64,000 bases of DNA from Nymphaea colorata. Taxonomy: Eukaryota; Streptophyta; Magnoliopsida; Nymphaeales; Nymphaeaceae. The stretch lies in the NCBI RefSeq assembly GCF_008831285.2, contig NC_045138.2, positions 14,830,571 to 14,894,570 on the forward strand. The letters run 5' to 3'. The position numbers and the translations under genes were made by a program. This document shows, piece after piece, positions 27,564 through 40,904 of this stretch (positions within the stretch are counted from its first letter, which is position 1; each line of letters begins with the position of its first letter). The notes beneath the pieces are model-generated. The model made no database searches. It saw only the letters and a list, made by a program, of their open reading frames with translations, and had not been told where the DNA came from.

Positions 27564-29118
27564 ATTCTTAATTAAAACTATGGGCTAAAAAGCGAAGATA
27601 AAAAAATAAAAAAGTTATTTCTTGAAAATGGTTGAGATTTTCACCTCAGACTTTTTCTCTCGGCTATTGTCGTGTGCATCAATTGTATGTTGCTAAGAGC
27701 TGCATATGAGGTGTTGTTAATGTGAAGGGCAAGCAGCTCAGGCTCACTGTGTGAGCTTTGTAATTTTCTAAACGAATATCTTGCTCTTACTATTATTAGT
27801 TTTTATCTAGTGATCGCTTTGTGAGCTTGTTTTATTTGGTTATTGTTTGAGACGTTCGTATTCGATTAGGTGGATCACTCATCACTGCCAAGTTTACTGA
27901 AATTATTTGAGATTCTGAAACCCTATTTGTTTTTCCTTTCACTAAAATGTTTAGATATTAAAGCCTCAATTGGATTTGGATAACAGATCGATCTTCTTAT
28001 CATTAATAAGATGCAACTCATAAAAGCATGCGGAGAATTCACATGAAACCAACGAATAATCGGTTAACTTTTTATTTAACGATTCTTCCTTCATTGGATT
28101 ACCAGAAACGGGAAGCAGGGAAATGGATGCAGGCGGTTTCCTTACCAACAATAGAGGAAGGCAGCAGCAGAAAACCAAGAGGAGCAAAGCAAACAACAGT
28201 CTTCTCCTCCAATTCATACAAGAACAACCAAGCAAAGTTAAGGAATCCACGTCCATCGTGCTCCCTGCTTCCCATTTCTTGTAAAGCAATCGAATTATTG
28301 AGGAAGAAGTTGTTGATTGGAAAGTAAACAATTATCTGCTGGTTTTGGCTCTGTCGTCCACCACTATCGCCCAGTTGCCATTTCTTCTTTTGCTTTAGCT
28401 TTATCTGAAACGCCGGTACTTCGTATGAGTTCTCGGCTTGTTTTTATGATTTGCATCTTGTTATTCATAAGAAGATCTTCCCTTGATGGTTGAGGAGTAA
28501 CAGTTTCTGTCACTTCTTGAAATTCTTGGTTCTCCGAGTTTCTGGCTGTTAGAAAAGTTAGGATCTTGGTTGAATCAATTTTTTCCTTGTCGCTTAGTTA
28601 TAGACATCAACCAATTAGGTGGTAGCGATTTCAATTCCAAAGAGTTCTATGACGAGTCCTTAGTGACACAAGGAGTCAGTCTCAACATCAAGGAAACAAC
28701 AACCAATTAGTATGGTTCAGGGCCTCAGGCCCTCATGGGGATCGAGAAATTAAAGACCTCAAATCTGTACTCAAGCCAAGTTAATGATTTGGATTTGGAT
28801 TTGGATTCAGATTAGTCATGCCCATTTGACTCGCTGCACATCGATTAAATGGGGATTGAGTTTGGTATAACTATTTTTCTTTTTTCTTTTTTCTTTTTTT
28901 TTTCATTAAGCAGTGGGTCGCATGCATTTTTGAACAAAATATGAACCTTCTAATATAAATAATGTTTATTTCAAATCATTTTTGTAAAAAAAAAAATTGA
29001 TATTGCTATCACAATTTTGATGTTAGAAGAATTGTTCGTTTTTTTGCTATTAAAAAACATTATTTAAATAAGAAAACAACAGCTCTGATATATGTTTCTT
29101 TCCAAATCACATTTAGCG

Positions 29119-29677
29119 CCCTGGTAAGTCTGATCATAAGCTGCATGTGGGCTGAGCCACTTTAAGGGGCCAAGCTGATTGAAGAAAGGAAGGTGATGAA
29201 GTGGAGATGATTGCTGCGGTAGGAAGTTTCCCTGGCCCGATCTGAACATTCACGTCGCACAACAGTTCCCCGGGCAACCACGTTCTACGCTCAAGAATAC
29301 AATAAAAGTAGGTGAAAACTGAGAGTTCCGCGGTAGACATGCTTTGTGTTTAAGCTCATAAACAGCGTTGTTTGTTATTGTGAAAGCCAGTGCTATATTT
29401 GTTCAGATGAACATTTTGTTCTGTTACAGTTCTAATTAATGGGAGAGTATTTGTGGACTATAGACTATAGTCATGAAATCTAGGAAGTTTGCATTCATCA
29501 CCTTGTTGCTTCTTTTTGAATTTGCACCGAGTCTACGTATCTCAAAATATGATTGTTGCCTTTCTGCAGCAATCTTCTCCACTTCATCACATTCCTTTCT
29601 TCAAGCAGCCTGGCTCCTTCACGAGGCTCAGGCGCTCAGCCCACATGGAGGTTAATTATGATCAGACTTACCTGGGC
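29119..29677. repeat. Inverted duplication with about 100-bp arms
   Basis: The arm at 29119-29217, read on the minus strand, matches 29566-29677 on the plus strand. Both contain CTCCACTTCATCAC, CCTTTCTTCAA, CTCAGCCCACATG and ATGATCAGACTTACC. The arms are separated by about 350 bp and are diverged but easily aligned. A transcript across the locus could fold into a long hairpin. Neither arm encodes a protein I recognise. Confidence 0.75.
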
Positions 29678-30309
29678 CATTCCTGCAACCATTTTTCTCA
29701 TCGAGGACGCCATGGTTAAGGCCAACGTACCGACGAACTGATGGGGTTGGCAGCGTTTCTTCTTTGTGATAAACCACGGGTTTTTTAATTTAAACTCTCT
29801 ACATTTTTACCAAGTTTTTCTGGTTATAATATGATCTGATGAATTTTGATTCATGTTAAAATATCATCTTCCCTACTAAACCAATCATAAGAAGAGATAT
29901 GGAAAGGTCCCCAGTAAGCGAATATTAAATCACAGATCACAAGATCAAATCAACAAAAGTTCATTAAGAAAAAAGTTATATGCATACGACAAATTACCAT
30001 GTACGATCGAGTAAAGTGAACCGGAACTGGATGTCTCACCATCATTAATCTCTTGGGAAAACTACGTTAAGATGTTTTTTCATGTAAAAAATTTTAGAAA
30101 TCGACATAAACATACATTATCAATATGTAGATCTAATTTAAGAAATGTATATTTAAAACTCAGGAGTATAAACTCTTTCGGCTGATCAAGCGTGAGAAGA
30201 TAGGAGAGTGCTTTAGGAACAGCAATATGAAAGGACGTGACCATAAAAAATAAGGAAAGTAAGAGACTTGAGATGCCTTTCCACTACAGAAGGCCACCTC
30301 GACCTTAAG

Positions 30310-31350
30310 GATTGATTGGTGTGAGGTTTGGTATTTATAGTCTCTGTTTACAACAATCTCTAAATATTTCTCATGATTTTTTTGTAATGCCTGGTCGATA
30401 ATCTTTGAAGTTGATAACAATCTCATTATTATTTTTGTTGGCATCGTTTTCACCATAGATATCATTCCCTTATGAGTCACAACATATCTTTAACAATAAT
30501 AACATTCCTTTTATTGAAAAATAATGTATGACAATGCTAGAGAATTTGGGTATGTTTTTTCAGTTTCATCCTCTATTAAACTTGAAGATGGATTTGGAAA
30601 GTCCAAGAGATATTTCAACTTTTTTTTTTGCAATAGAAGGTCGATAACTCCTTGTTGATAACAATGTCATTATTATTTTTCATTGATTTTTTTTATCTCC
30701 ACATATCATTCCTTTATGGTTCACATATTGTCTTTAAAAAAAAATAACATCCATTTTGTTATGAAGATCATATTTGATAACATTAGATACTTTGGGTAAT
30801 CCTTTTATTTTCATCCTCCTTCAAATTGGATGATATATTCAGAAAGTCCAAGTTTGCCATAACTGTTTTGTGAAGATGGATTGAGTCATCACCATGTTGA
30901 AGAATCTAGCGATCTTTTGGTCATCTGGAGACCTTCATTGAAGCATAAATCTTCTTGATTAAGTAGTGTTCATCATTGTCCATCCTTGTATTTTTCACCG
31001 TAACTTGAGCATCGCTTAAGGGTTTGGATTAATCTGCTTTGCATGCGCAATGTCGGAATCTTCCTCCTCTGATACCACATTTAAAAAATATAAAAATGAT
31101 AAAAGCGTGAGATTCAACGTGGTTTGAGATTTAATATTTATAGTCTCTTTTTATAAAAATTTCGAGATACTTCTCCTAACTTTTTTGCATTGCCAGTCAA
31201 TGACCCTTTTTGTTAACAATGTCATTATTATTTTCGTTGGCATCTTTACCTCCACAGATATCATTTCCTTATGAGCAACAATGTTATCATTAGCAATAAC
31301 AACATTTCCTTTGTTGTGAAGGTCTTGTTTGATAGCGTTAGATATCTTGT
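30310..31350. repeat. Three diverged copies of an unclassified repeat (old LTR element?)
   Basis: Segments at about 30370-30510, 30640-30800 and 31180-31350 share, in order, a GTCGATAA/GTCAATGA-like word, AACAATGTCATTATTATTTT, a CATATCATT/GATATCATT word, CCTTATG and TAACATTCC-like text. The outer copies also share TATTTATAGTCTCT just upstream. CTCTGATACCA at 31067-31077 is the complement of the tRNA-iMet primer-binding site of plant LTR retrotransposons, so this may be a decayed minus-strand LTR element. The LTR edges could not be fixed. Confidence 0.4.
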
Positions 31351-31371
31351 GTGACGCATTTAATCCCTGCA

Positions 31372-31460
31372 TTGGTGTTGGCTCAGTTGTTTGCCATTGG
31401 GCTAGACATCATGAGGGGGGCTTGGGTCTCAAACATGAGACACAGAGGGTGGAGATCGAG
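31372..31460 (+). mobile_element. tRNA-derived SINE head
   Basis: A good A box, TGGCTCAGTTG (31379), is followed 45 bases later by a B-box-like GGGTCTCAAACA (31424), close to the spacing in a real tRNA. The stems do not pair well enough for a functional tRNA, so a SINE or tRNA pseudogene is more likely. Confidence 0.4.
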
Positions 31461-31526
31461 GTTGTAAACGATAAGGTTGAAAGATAACCGTTTCTAAAGA
31501 GATTCAAGAAAAGAATCATGCTTGTT

Positions 31527-31680
31527 TAATGAAAATAAGTTTTCATTGCATTTTCTTTGTTTACTTTGGTTCTTTTATATTCTCTTTCAACCAGGGAAAG
31601 GGATAATGAAAATAAGTTTTCATTGCATTTTCTTTGTTTACTGTGGTTCTTTTATATTCTTTTTCAACCAGGGAAAGGGA
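31527..31680. repeat. Tandem duplication, 77-bp period, two copies
   Basis: 31527-31603 and 31604-31680 are nearly identical. Both begin TAATGAAAATAAGTTTTCAT and end CCAGGGAAAGGGA, differing at only a few bases. The similarity implies a recent duplication. Confidence 0.95.
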
Positions 31681-32785
31681 GAGGGACAATAACCAATCCA
31701 CTTAACCTCCATAATGGCACCCCAAATCCCAAGTTCAACATTCTTTAATACCATCATGATAGCACCCTTCAAGATTGGAACTAAGGACATGACTATAACA
31801 TGTCACCCAACCCAACAGGTTGCACTACCCATCACTTGGTGCGAGAGAGATTTTCAGCACATGAGTCAACAAGTTACCTCGAATCCATAGGTTCTGGCCT
31901 TCAGCTTCACCAAGCAGGAAAGGTAAGTGAAACAAGGATTTGAGGAGCAGATCTGGTGTGGGCGATCCTTTTGAGTAAACACAGTGCATGACGGTGGAGG
32001 ACTTAGGACGGAGGAATCCATCAGGAGGGAGGATTAAGAAATACAAATGCTGATAGGTTGGGGCCACTTGATCCGAACCTATGGCTAGTTCTAGTCAGAT
32101 TGGGTCCACGCCAGCAGCGGAACCAGGAATTTTGGACTAAGGGGCATCAGTTAAAACATGCTAACACCTTAAGGGGTAGTGTTACATGTAAATGAGCAAA
32201 ATTTTAAACTAGCAATATGAAAATGATGAGATTTTGTGGGGCTGGGGTGGACAATTGCCGATACTTGCCTATATGTAGCTTTGCCACTGGTCCACGCATT
32301 GGACTACCCAGTAGCCGGGGAATGAATTATGGGCCGGGGGGACAAAAAGTTAAAGTTTTTACTGAAAGGCGCTACTATGTAGTAACTCAAATTTCGACCT
32401 TTCAAAAAAACTAATTAATCCTTTCAAAGACAGTACAATACTTCCAGTACCACCGAAAACACCAATTCACTTGGGCTTATGATCAGGCAACAATAACAAA
32501 TCATGTACAATTAGTTTGACCGCTATTTGAGATTAGGGTACTAAGCTCATATTCTTATTAATCTCGGATGGCTTGATCTGCCACACTTATGACGATCTCC
32601 TCAAAAAGTGCAACACTTCCAAGTAAAGTCTTCGTTAGCGGAGCATGAGGAGCATCCCACCGTTGAGCAAGAGTTGAAGCCCCGCCTTTTTTACTTTCAT
32701 CCTCTCCAGGGGGGCGAAGTTAAAAAATTATGGTTAAAGGGCATTGATAATAAAACTTTAAAATCTTTTAATTAAGGGTCACCGA

Positions 32786-32896
<111 letters not shown>

Positions 32897-35800
32897 CTGC
32901 AACATTTCGTTGGATTCGAGTTTGGTATGAAAATGAAAGATGGACGCAGCCATCATCAGTGAGGGAGATACTGAGATGGTGGTAGGCAATCTCTTTGAAG
33001 AGAGGTTGGCCAAGAAGATGATGAAGACTTTTGTTTCCTCTTAGTCGTATGAAAAGTATGGCAGCTCCAAAACCACACTCTTCGTGCAGGGACGCTGCGT
33101 GTCAATTAAATATCTGCTCAGAAAATAGGCTCAACAAAGGCACCACTGGAAGCTCCAATCGGCGGGAACGGAATAAAAGTTAAAATCACTGTATGGCGAA
33201 AGAAGCTGACGTCCTGACTACTAGCCCTCTTTCAGCCAAAAGGAGCTTATAGTTGAAGGTGCTTCGACGGCAATTCCCGTCCTCCGCGGCAAAGCAAACA
33301 TCACGATATCGATGTCATTTCCTTGACGTGAAGTTATCTTCCTGCTCATGATTCCGATGATACCCAATCAGGCAATCTTCCAGACGACTGGAGACCAGTT
33401 CTAAGATATTCAATAAATCGGTTTTCATTGTCATCTCTTTGCTTTGAAATTCTTTAGTCAAAAGAGACGAAGGTGTTGAAAACTACAGCAGGGTTTGAGT
33501 CCGAACAAGGAAAATGGCGCAGACTAGGAACACCAAAGGCCTAAATGGTTCAACTGATCATTGTCTGGATTTGGACCGACGACAAACAAAACATTACGAT
33601 GAACCAGCGAATCTGCTCGGAGAGAGCCAACTTGAACAATTGTCCATACGAATCTGCAAGATTCTAACCATGACAGGAACTCTCAAGTTCTTTCAAACTG
33701 AAGACAAGGCTTTTCCTGTAAACAGCCAGAAAGGGATAGAAATCGTTCCTAAAACCCATTGTCGCAAAAAATTTAAAACTTAATCAAATTCACCGGGCTG
33801 CCAATTCAGTGAATCGCAGATTCAGTACCTCAACTGAACCAGTTATGAATTAGGGAAAATTATTGTTATTAAAATACGAAAACTTTAAAAGTATTTAAAT
33901 GTTAAAAATAAGTTGTATATGACACGCAAAGCCCTTGGCAACTTGCTTTCGATCCAAGTCCGCTTGGCCTACTCAAGTCGGTTTTCTGCAAACACTGCGG
34001 AAAACTACGGGGCTGTCAGACTTGCATAAAAATGAAAAGTTGACAACCCATAGAGATAATTGATCGGCCATTCGAAGGTCTTTCAGAAAATTCAGCAATG
34101 TGACAAAAGATGATGACATGAATTTCCCAAAACCTCCCACTTATGAGGTTTTGAATCGCCTCAAATTTATCTAAATTTTTGCACCAGTTATTTGTCACAA
34201 TTCTTTAATTTTACTGGGAAGGCCAGTAAAATTTTCCTAGTAATGTTTACCACCGCTCGAACTGTTAGTGGTAGGGCAATGAGCCTCTCAAACAATCAGT
34301 ACTCTAATCTTAATTTTTTGGCTAAAATTGTGCAAACTAGATAAAGCACTGTAATCACCAACCATCACATGACACGAACACAGACACACAACACACACGA
34401 AAGAGAGAGATGCAAAACACAACATAGACAATTGCTTTGGAATCTGAACAATGAAAGTGGAATACCCACGACATCTAAATTAGATTAGTTCATAAAGGGG
34501 CACTCAAGAAGCAGTGTGAACAATGAATTAAACAGTCAAGTCGCAGAGCAATTTTATATAGAATAAATGTACCTGTTCTGAAACATCACAAACAGCATCA
34601 CTGGCCACCAGTCTGAGAAAGGTAGACCATCTCAAGGCTGAGGCACCGGTAGTATGACTCTGGAATTCTTCTTTGGCAATAAATACACATCCACAGAACA
34701 AGTTTTAAACAGATTTGTTTGTCCGCTCGCAACCCATAAACAGTGAAAGAAACCATGCACCAGGGAAGCTGACCAAAGAATCCTTGCCCAAGAAAGCTGA
34801 CCGGTGAACGAGATGCTCAAAGAACAAGAGACCTGGAGACAATCTTTTGTAACTACCATGGGCATAAAGGCTTTTCAAAATTCTCCTTCAAACTAGTACC
34901 GAACACAAATATTTGGTTGACAGCTGATCCATTGCAGCCAGGGGGGCAATCTCGACAATAGTGTAATGCAGGAGGGGAATAATTTGAGGTCGTTTTGAAG
35001 CAGTGGGCAACTATGCTACCTCCAGAATATCGCAGTGACCAACCTCACCTTTCAACTATATCAAAGCAGGATAGCCACAAGAAGAATCTAATAAAGGTGA
35101 TAAACCTTTGGTAATAGACACTGCCCAGGTTGCCCACAGCACAACTTTTAGAACTTTTGTTTCAAAAAAACCAATGCACGCATCAGAATAACATTTCCAA
35201 TGTGATTAGAAACCCAAGCCTAAAGCATGTATCCAAAAACACTGGAAAATGCATCAAGCCTGCAAAAACATCAACATAAATTAAAATCATTTTGATGACC
35301 AACTAAGAAAGATTGCTTCGACAAAAGTAAAATAAAAGCACAAAATTTTACCATTGCTCCTTATCCTATGTCACATCAGTGTGGACTGCGGGTGTGGATG
35401 CGACAATTTTCAAAACAAAAAAAAAAACTGCGGGTGCAAAGAGTTAGTTTAGTCAAGTGCATATTTAAAATGGTCATTTTTTGCCGATTTGGCTGACCGC
35501 ACTGGACATGTATTGAAAAAGCACCAGCACCAGCATCAACACGGATTATCCAACAAGGGTGTGGCAATCATTTAGGAGCAATCATGTGACATAGTCCCTA
35601 CCTTGGACAATTTGATTAGAACTATGTCTGACAAAGGCAGAGAAAGCACAGTATCCATGTCCAATGCTGCTTCTGACATTGTTTATCTGCCCCTTACTTA
35701 TGTAGGACTGACTATGGGGACTGCTTAATTAATGGGGAGACTGCTAAACATCCAGTGGAATAAAAATCAAAGACCAAATGTGGAAATAATAGGATGTAGC

Positions 35801-36172
35801 AGCATTGTGGGTACTGACAGCAGTGATAACATTCAGATTTTAACGAAATATTTGTGATGCACACAAGCAAAAGAATGCACCTGAGGAAGCACCATATAAT
35901 CAACCATACAAAGCAGTGCAGTTTCCTTTCCAGCCACATAACAGCAAAAAAGCATGCAAACTAGATCATCTCACACATTGGCACAAGGATAATCTGTAAT
36001 TTCCAGTTATAGAAAACAAAAGTTCCTTGCAGTTGCCAGCAGCAAAAACACCATGAGTTCCACAAAGCTGCAGAAAGACAAAAAGAAAAGTATTATTTTA
36101 AAAGATCAATAGACAACCTAGTAGAAGGCAGTATCTGACATCCTACTATGAATACATACCATGTGTAAACAG

Positions 36173-37024
36173 CTAAGAACGATAGCCCCCTGCACCAGGT
36201 CGTTTATATGGGCCAGAACGATCACGACCATAACGGTCAGTTCCATTCCCGCCACCATTACCTCCATCCCTGTTGCGCCCACCATAACGATCACCATTGC
36301 GATCAGGACCATAATGATTGCCACCTCCACTACCCCGACCATATTCCCTGCCACTGTCATATTTGTCATCAGAAGCCCCTTCACCAGATGGACATTCCCT
36401 AGCAAAATGCCCCTGCTGACCACATTTAAAGCACCCTCCCCGGTTGTCAGGTCCCCTTCTGCCACCATAGTCACGATCGCGGCCGCGATCACGACCACCA
36501 CGGTCACGATCGCGGTAAGAGCCACCATCACGATCCCTACCAGATGGTTGAGCCTTATCAACGGTAATAGATCGACCGTCGAGACTCATGCCATCCATTG
36601 CTCGTATTGCATCTTCCATAGCCTTCTCATCATCAAAGGTAACAAAACCAAAGCCACGAGAACGACCAGAGAACCGATCAACAACCACCTGTACCAAGAG
36701 AAACATCAAGCTATCAATGTAAACTAAAGAACCAAACTTTAATCAACCATACTGCAATCCATCAATTGAAACTCATTGGCCAACAAGAGGACCATCCATG
36801 CACACATGCATACCATGCTCCCAAGAACAAGATGTTTTTATAGATAATAGAATAAATCACACCACTCTATGGTGATGCAATAACTAATCAGGGTGAAGAA
36901 CTAAAATTACCTTTGCATCCACAAGATGGCCAAATTTTTCAAATGCTTCCTTCAAAGAGCTGTCAGATGTTGACCATGACAGGCCCCCAATGAAGCATCG
37001 AAATTCTTCTAGTGATTCAGACAT
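36173..37024 (-). CDS. RZ-1A-like: RRM and CCHC zinc-knuckle glycine-rich RNA-binding protein, RZ-1A type
   Basis: Two coding exons on the minus strand: 37024-36911, starting [17 protein letters not shown], and 36688-36173. A 222-bp intron lies between, with donor GTAATT and acceptor TACAG, and joins in frame as [13 protein letters not shown]. The product is about 209 aa. The RRM (about residues 8-82) carries RNP2 CFIGGL and RNP1 RGFGFVTF. After it come Arg/Asp/Gly-rich repeats, one CCHC knuckle [14 protein letters not shown], and a Gly/Arg/Asp-rich tail ending GAGGYRS. This order (RRM, RGG/RD-rich stretch, single knuckle, glycine-rich tail) defines RZ-1 proteins, nuclear RNA chaperones involved in cold tolerance and splicing control. 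Overlapping plus-strand frames over the low-complexity tail are shadows. The downstream region may hold a 3' UTR intron. Confidence 0.93.
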
Positions 37025-38220
37025 TGTCTTAAAGTTCTCACAGTAGATCAGTTCCAGAAACTACGATCAACAAAAGGCAACTCAGTATGCGAAAGTAAGT
37101 AAGATATATAAGTGGAACTATCAGCGGAACATCTCTTAACAAGAACCGATGTCCCACAACAGCAACATCATCAATAACAACAACGATAATAGTAACAGTT
37201 AGTACCGCCAGACATATAAACAAACACGTCATCACAAGAGTTCATAGACAAGCATGGGAAATTGCACTCGGTACTAAATTCGCAATGAAAGAGAGCATGA
37301 TCACAAGGGTCAAAAAACAAAACACTTATATAAAGCAACTATATGGAAGAAAAAGGTTACAAGACCCAAACGACGATTACATCTCTAACCATTCCACGGC
37401 ACATCAGTAATATTCGGAACGGACGGAATCGTTAATTGAATCAATCAAACATTGAAAAGGCGAAGGAAGAAAAGCTTAAAGAAGTTGAAACAAACAAGTA
37501 TGTGTAGAATCCAGTGGATCAAAGAAGCTGAGGCATGCTAAAGTGTAATACCCCACAGAAGGGTGGGGACAAGACTCGAATCAATATAATTCAGAAACAA
37601 AACTAGAAAAGGTTTACACCACAACAAGCAACGCAAAATTCATTGGCTACTAGTAATCAACAAACACAAGAAGGCAGACGCAGACGCTACAAACGAAAAT
37701 TAGTTATAAACAAATAATCTGAGGTAAATAATCAATTTCGGATGATGAATTTGACGCGTTTGGAAGGGGGTTGGAAGTTTGTGATTACTCGGATAGAACA
37801 GCGAAGAGAAAAATATATCAACCCACATGAACAATCAAAACGATAAAAATGATTATGAAGTTGTGCGATGTAACGTGGAATGCTAAATTACAGAAAAGAA
37901 GCAACAACATGATGTGCAGCCATGGAGTCAAAAAGAAAATAATACATATCAACAGAAAGATAGCAAAATTAGGCCTCTCCGCTCCAAGATCAACAATAGC
38001 TGTCGTTTTCCCTGATTCTTTTATCCAACCGCTGGTGCCACACAGGGGAGTAGATAAACAGAGAGAAGAGAGTGAGTGAGAGAGAGAGAGACCTAGCGGG
38101 TAGAATGGAAACGGTGGCGGGTGGAGCTCGAGAGTTGCAGAGAGAGAGAGAGAGAGAGAAGGGATCCGGTGCCCTAGCCGTCAACCTCATACCCTCTCCG
38201 CTATACATCCATTCCCTAAC
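37025..38220 (-). promoter_or_regulatory. Probable 5' UTR intron, leader exon and promoter of the RZ-1A-like gene
   Basis: On the minus strand a CT-rich leader of the sort common in plant 5' UTRs runs from about 38210 to 38092. It contains a GA/CT array at 38129-38158 and ends at a possible donor CTAG|GTCTCT near 38091. A possible acceptor GATCGTAG lies about 37 bases before the start codon (exon from about 37060). This gives an inferred 1-kb intron in the 5' UTR, a frequent arrangement in plant RNA-binding protein genes. Transcript data are absent. Confidence 0.35.
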
Positions 38221-39589
38221 TTTACGAACTCAGCCCAAGCTTTACTGAAATAACGAAAACATGCTCACTTATTGAGATATTTCATTTAACCTATACATGA
38301 CAAAAGCACTAATAAAAGCATGGCCTTTCACGACCAAGACTTTAACACAGGAAAGTAAACGGATAATACTTTGAAAATTTCGGTTTTCTGAAAACCTTTT
38401 TTTTTTTTATTGAGCTTTGCAAACTAAGTTTATGATTTTGGATGACTTGTCAAAAGCCACGCTTTCACTTTTTGAAACTTGGTTTTTGTTTGGTTGGAAA
38501 CTATGCCAAACTTTCGTTAATATTATCTACAAGTACTTATTGTTGTTATTATTGTTATTTAAAAATAAAAGAGATGAAATTAACTGAAAAGTGTCATAGT
38601 GATGTTTGTCACTTTGAAAGCCACTATATATTATATACTAGTCTAAATGATGCGAGACACATATAAAACCATCAGAAGTATTAAATGGTTAAAAGAAAAA
38701 AAAAATCACATACGTGCATTAATTTGATAATAAAAAATAGTTTTTGATTGCACATAGCATGTTTTACAATTAAGGTTGTTGAAATTATTTATAATAACTA
38801 AAATAATGAACAGTACTTCTTTTTCCCCTCAAAACGTGGGTTCAACAAATCCGTAGGGATAAGTTTTTCCAACTACCGTTCTGTTTTATTCCTAACTCTT
38901 TTGCATTTTCTTTTTTACAACCATTTTTTCCATTTAAATTCACCCAGATACATGTGTAATTTATTTTATAAGTTGTATGGCTCATATAATCCCTTAGCCT
39001 ATTTCGGATTTTTTTTTTGAAAAATTATATTTCATTTAGTATTAAAAACATTTAAAACTATAATTAAGCCTTCAAAGTTTTTAACTCTGCCACGGTTCAG
39101 CAAATTCCTCCAACAAACATTTGATTTACGAAACGTCAAGTCAATTAATAGCATTACTAAAAAACTTATCGGGAAAGCGAAGTTCAAATTTGAACATCAT
39201 TCCAAAAGTGGCGCGGGAGTCCATTACTTTTGGAAACGTGGAGCGCGCTCGGGTTTGTATCAATAGAAACATGCTACTAAAAATTAAAATTCCAACAGAC
39301 GAAGGTACAATAAAGTTAGCACCAAAATAGTAAAAGGCGATTCCTTTTCCCAATATTTCCTTGTTTGCAAACCTCCATAAAGACGTAGAATTTCCAGATT
39401 TCTAATCTAGAAGGAAAGCGATGGAAAATCGATGACCATTTATTTTCAAATAAAATGCAAAAGATGGAAAATGTTACTTCTACGAAGTTTAAATGGATCG
39501 GGCTTCAACAACTTGTGATGACAAGCGGAATCAAAATAAATATTTTCACCATAGTTTTCGTTTCCATTAAAATTTGAAATGTTATCATT

Positions 39590-40060
39590 TTTCAGGTAGT
39601 TTGGGACCCCCGCCGAAAGCCCTTTCAATCGGCGAACCTGCAGCGTGATCGGTCTCTGTCACCAAAGAAGGAAGGTCCAGCGTCTAAGCGGTTAGCGCAG
39701 AAGGGTGCGACGTTATGGGGCTCATACTGGCGACGGAGGTCGGCCTTAAGAGGGGCGAATGTGGGTTTCCCGTCGGAGAGGGTGAAGCTAGTATATAGCG
39801 CCGGCCTTTCTTTCGCGCTGATGGGAAGAGCGAGGGCGGCATTTGATTTTCTCTCTGTAAATAGACGTCGGAGGGGCGGAGCCTAACTTGGGAGAGGGGT
39901 GGTACTGGTGGTCAGGGCTTTCCCTCTTTCGTCGTTCTCTTTCTTCTAACTGTCTCTTCACGGGGAAGTCCGTAGAGAGTGAGTGAGATAGATAAGTTTT
40001 TTCTTGGTCTTTTGTCTTTTTCATCTTGCATTCCTTTTTCTCTTCCTTCCCTGGTTTGAG
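39590..40060 (+). promoter_or_regulatory. Promoter-like GC- and CT-rich island, probable start region of the PHD gene
   Basis: Between AT-rich flanks this segment is GC-richer and ends in a pyrimidine-rich leader-like stretch (CTCTTTCGTCGTTCTCTTTC). It lies upstream of the PHD-finger gene and about 1.5 kb head-to-head from the RZ-1A-like leader. It is the best candidate for that gene's promoter and 5' UTR, but no exon can be confirmed. Confidence 0.35.
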
Positions 40061-40904
40061 AGTTTCTGTTCTGTTTGGGCGTTCTTGATTGTGGGTTCTT
40101 TTTGTTCCTTCTCTCGTTCTCTATTGGTTATGAGTGTGTTTCTATACCTTCATTTTTTGAAAATCTGCCCAGCTACATTATACATCATTTTCTTATGAGA
40201 AAACTATGTACTACCCTTGCGGTTAAACAGAAACTACCACAGCCACTTCCTTCAAACGAAGCAGCGGATTGTACTTTTTCATGGTCTGCTGCTTTCTTCT
40301 GGTTAAGCAGCGTTGGTTACTTTTCCGCTTAAGGACATTGGGTGTTGGGTTGCTTTCTTGTCTTTGTTTTCCTTTTTTCCTTCTGCCCTAGTTGTGTGTG
40401 GGTCTTTTTCTTTCTTCTGTGGTTGCTCTTCTGCTCATTAAATCTTCTGCTTATTGAATGGATTTGGGTTGTTTTCCTTTCCCTTCTAGGTTGGAAGGGT
40501 TTACCTTTGCGCAACGCATTCTTTGTTGTGGGGTTCAACGTCGTTTCTTCATGGTTAGTGTCATTCTCTTTCTTCTTATCACTCTTTCATTGAGTTTTTC
40601 CTTGTGATGTTGCATTTACTTTAAGACGAAAGCTTTATTATGATATATTTCTGGTAGATTTTTTGTGATATTTTAGTTTGCAAAATGAAATAGTTGTTTT
40701 TGTGTTTATTGTATGTTTGTCCTATAATATCTTCAATTTTATTGGTTTCACATGTCCCTATGGTTGTCATGATCCAATACATAATCTTGCTTGTGTTGTC
40801 AAGGAGCCAAAATGTTTTGATCCAGATTTGGAGACTGAGCTCTCGTTTGCTTTCAGTTTATGCCACACAAATATAGATGTGGATTGGCTGAAAGCCTGAA
40901 ACTG

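Noticed and set aside
27966..28331. 121-codon minus-strand frame with a hydrophobic Leu/Phe/Cys segment
   Set aside because: One membrane-like stretch is not enough. No family resemblance, no promoter-like context, and a CT-rich composition explains the Leu/Phe bias.
33514..33783. 89-codon plus-strand frame starting MAQTRNTKG
   Set aside because: Fair start context (AAAATGGCG) but no domain or splice-linked exon. It could be a small gene, but nothing beyond length supports it.
36161..36727. 188-codon plus-strand Thr/Ile-rich frame opposite the RZ-1A-like gene
   Set aside because: It mirrors the Arg/Gly/Asp-rich repeats on the other strand and has no features of its own.
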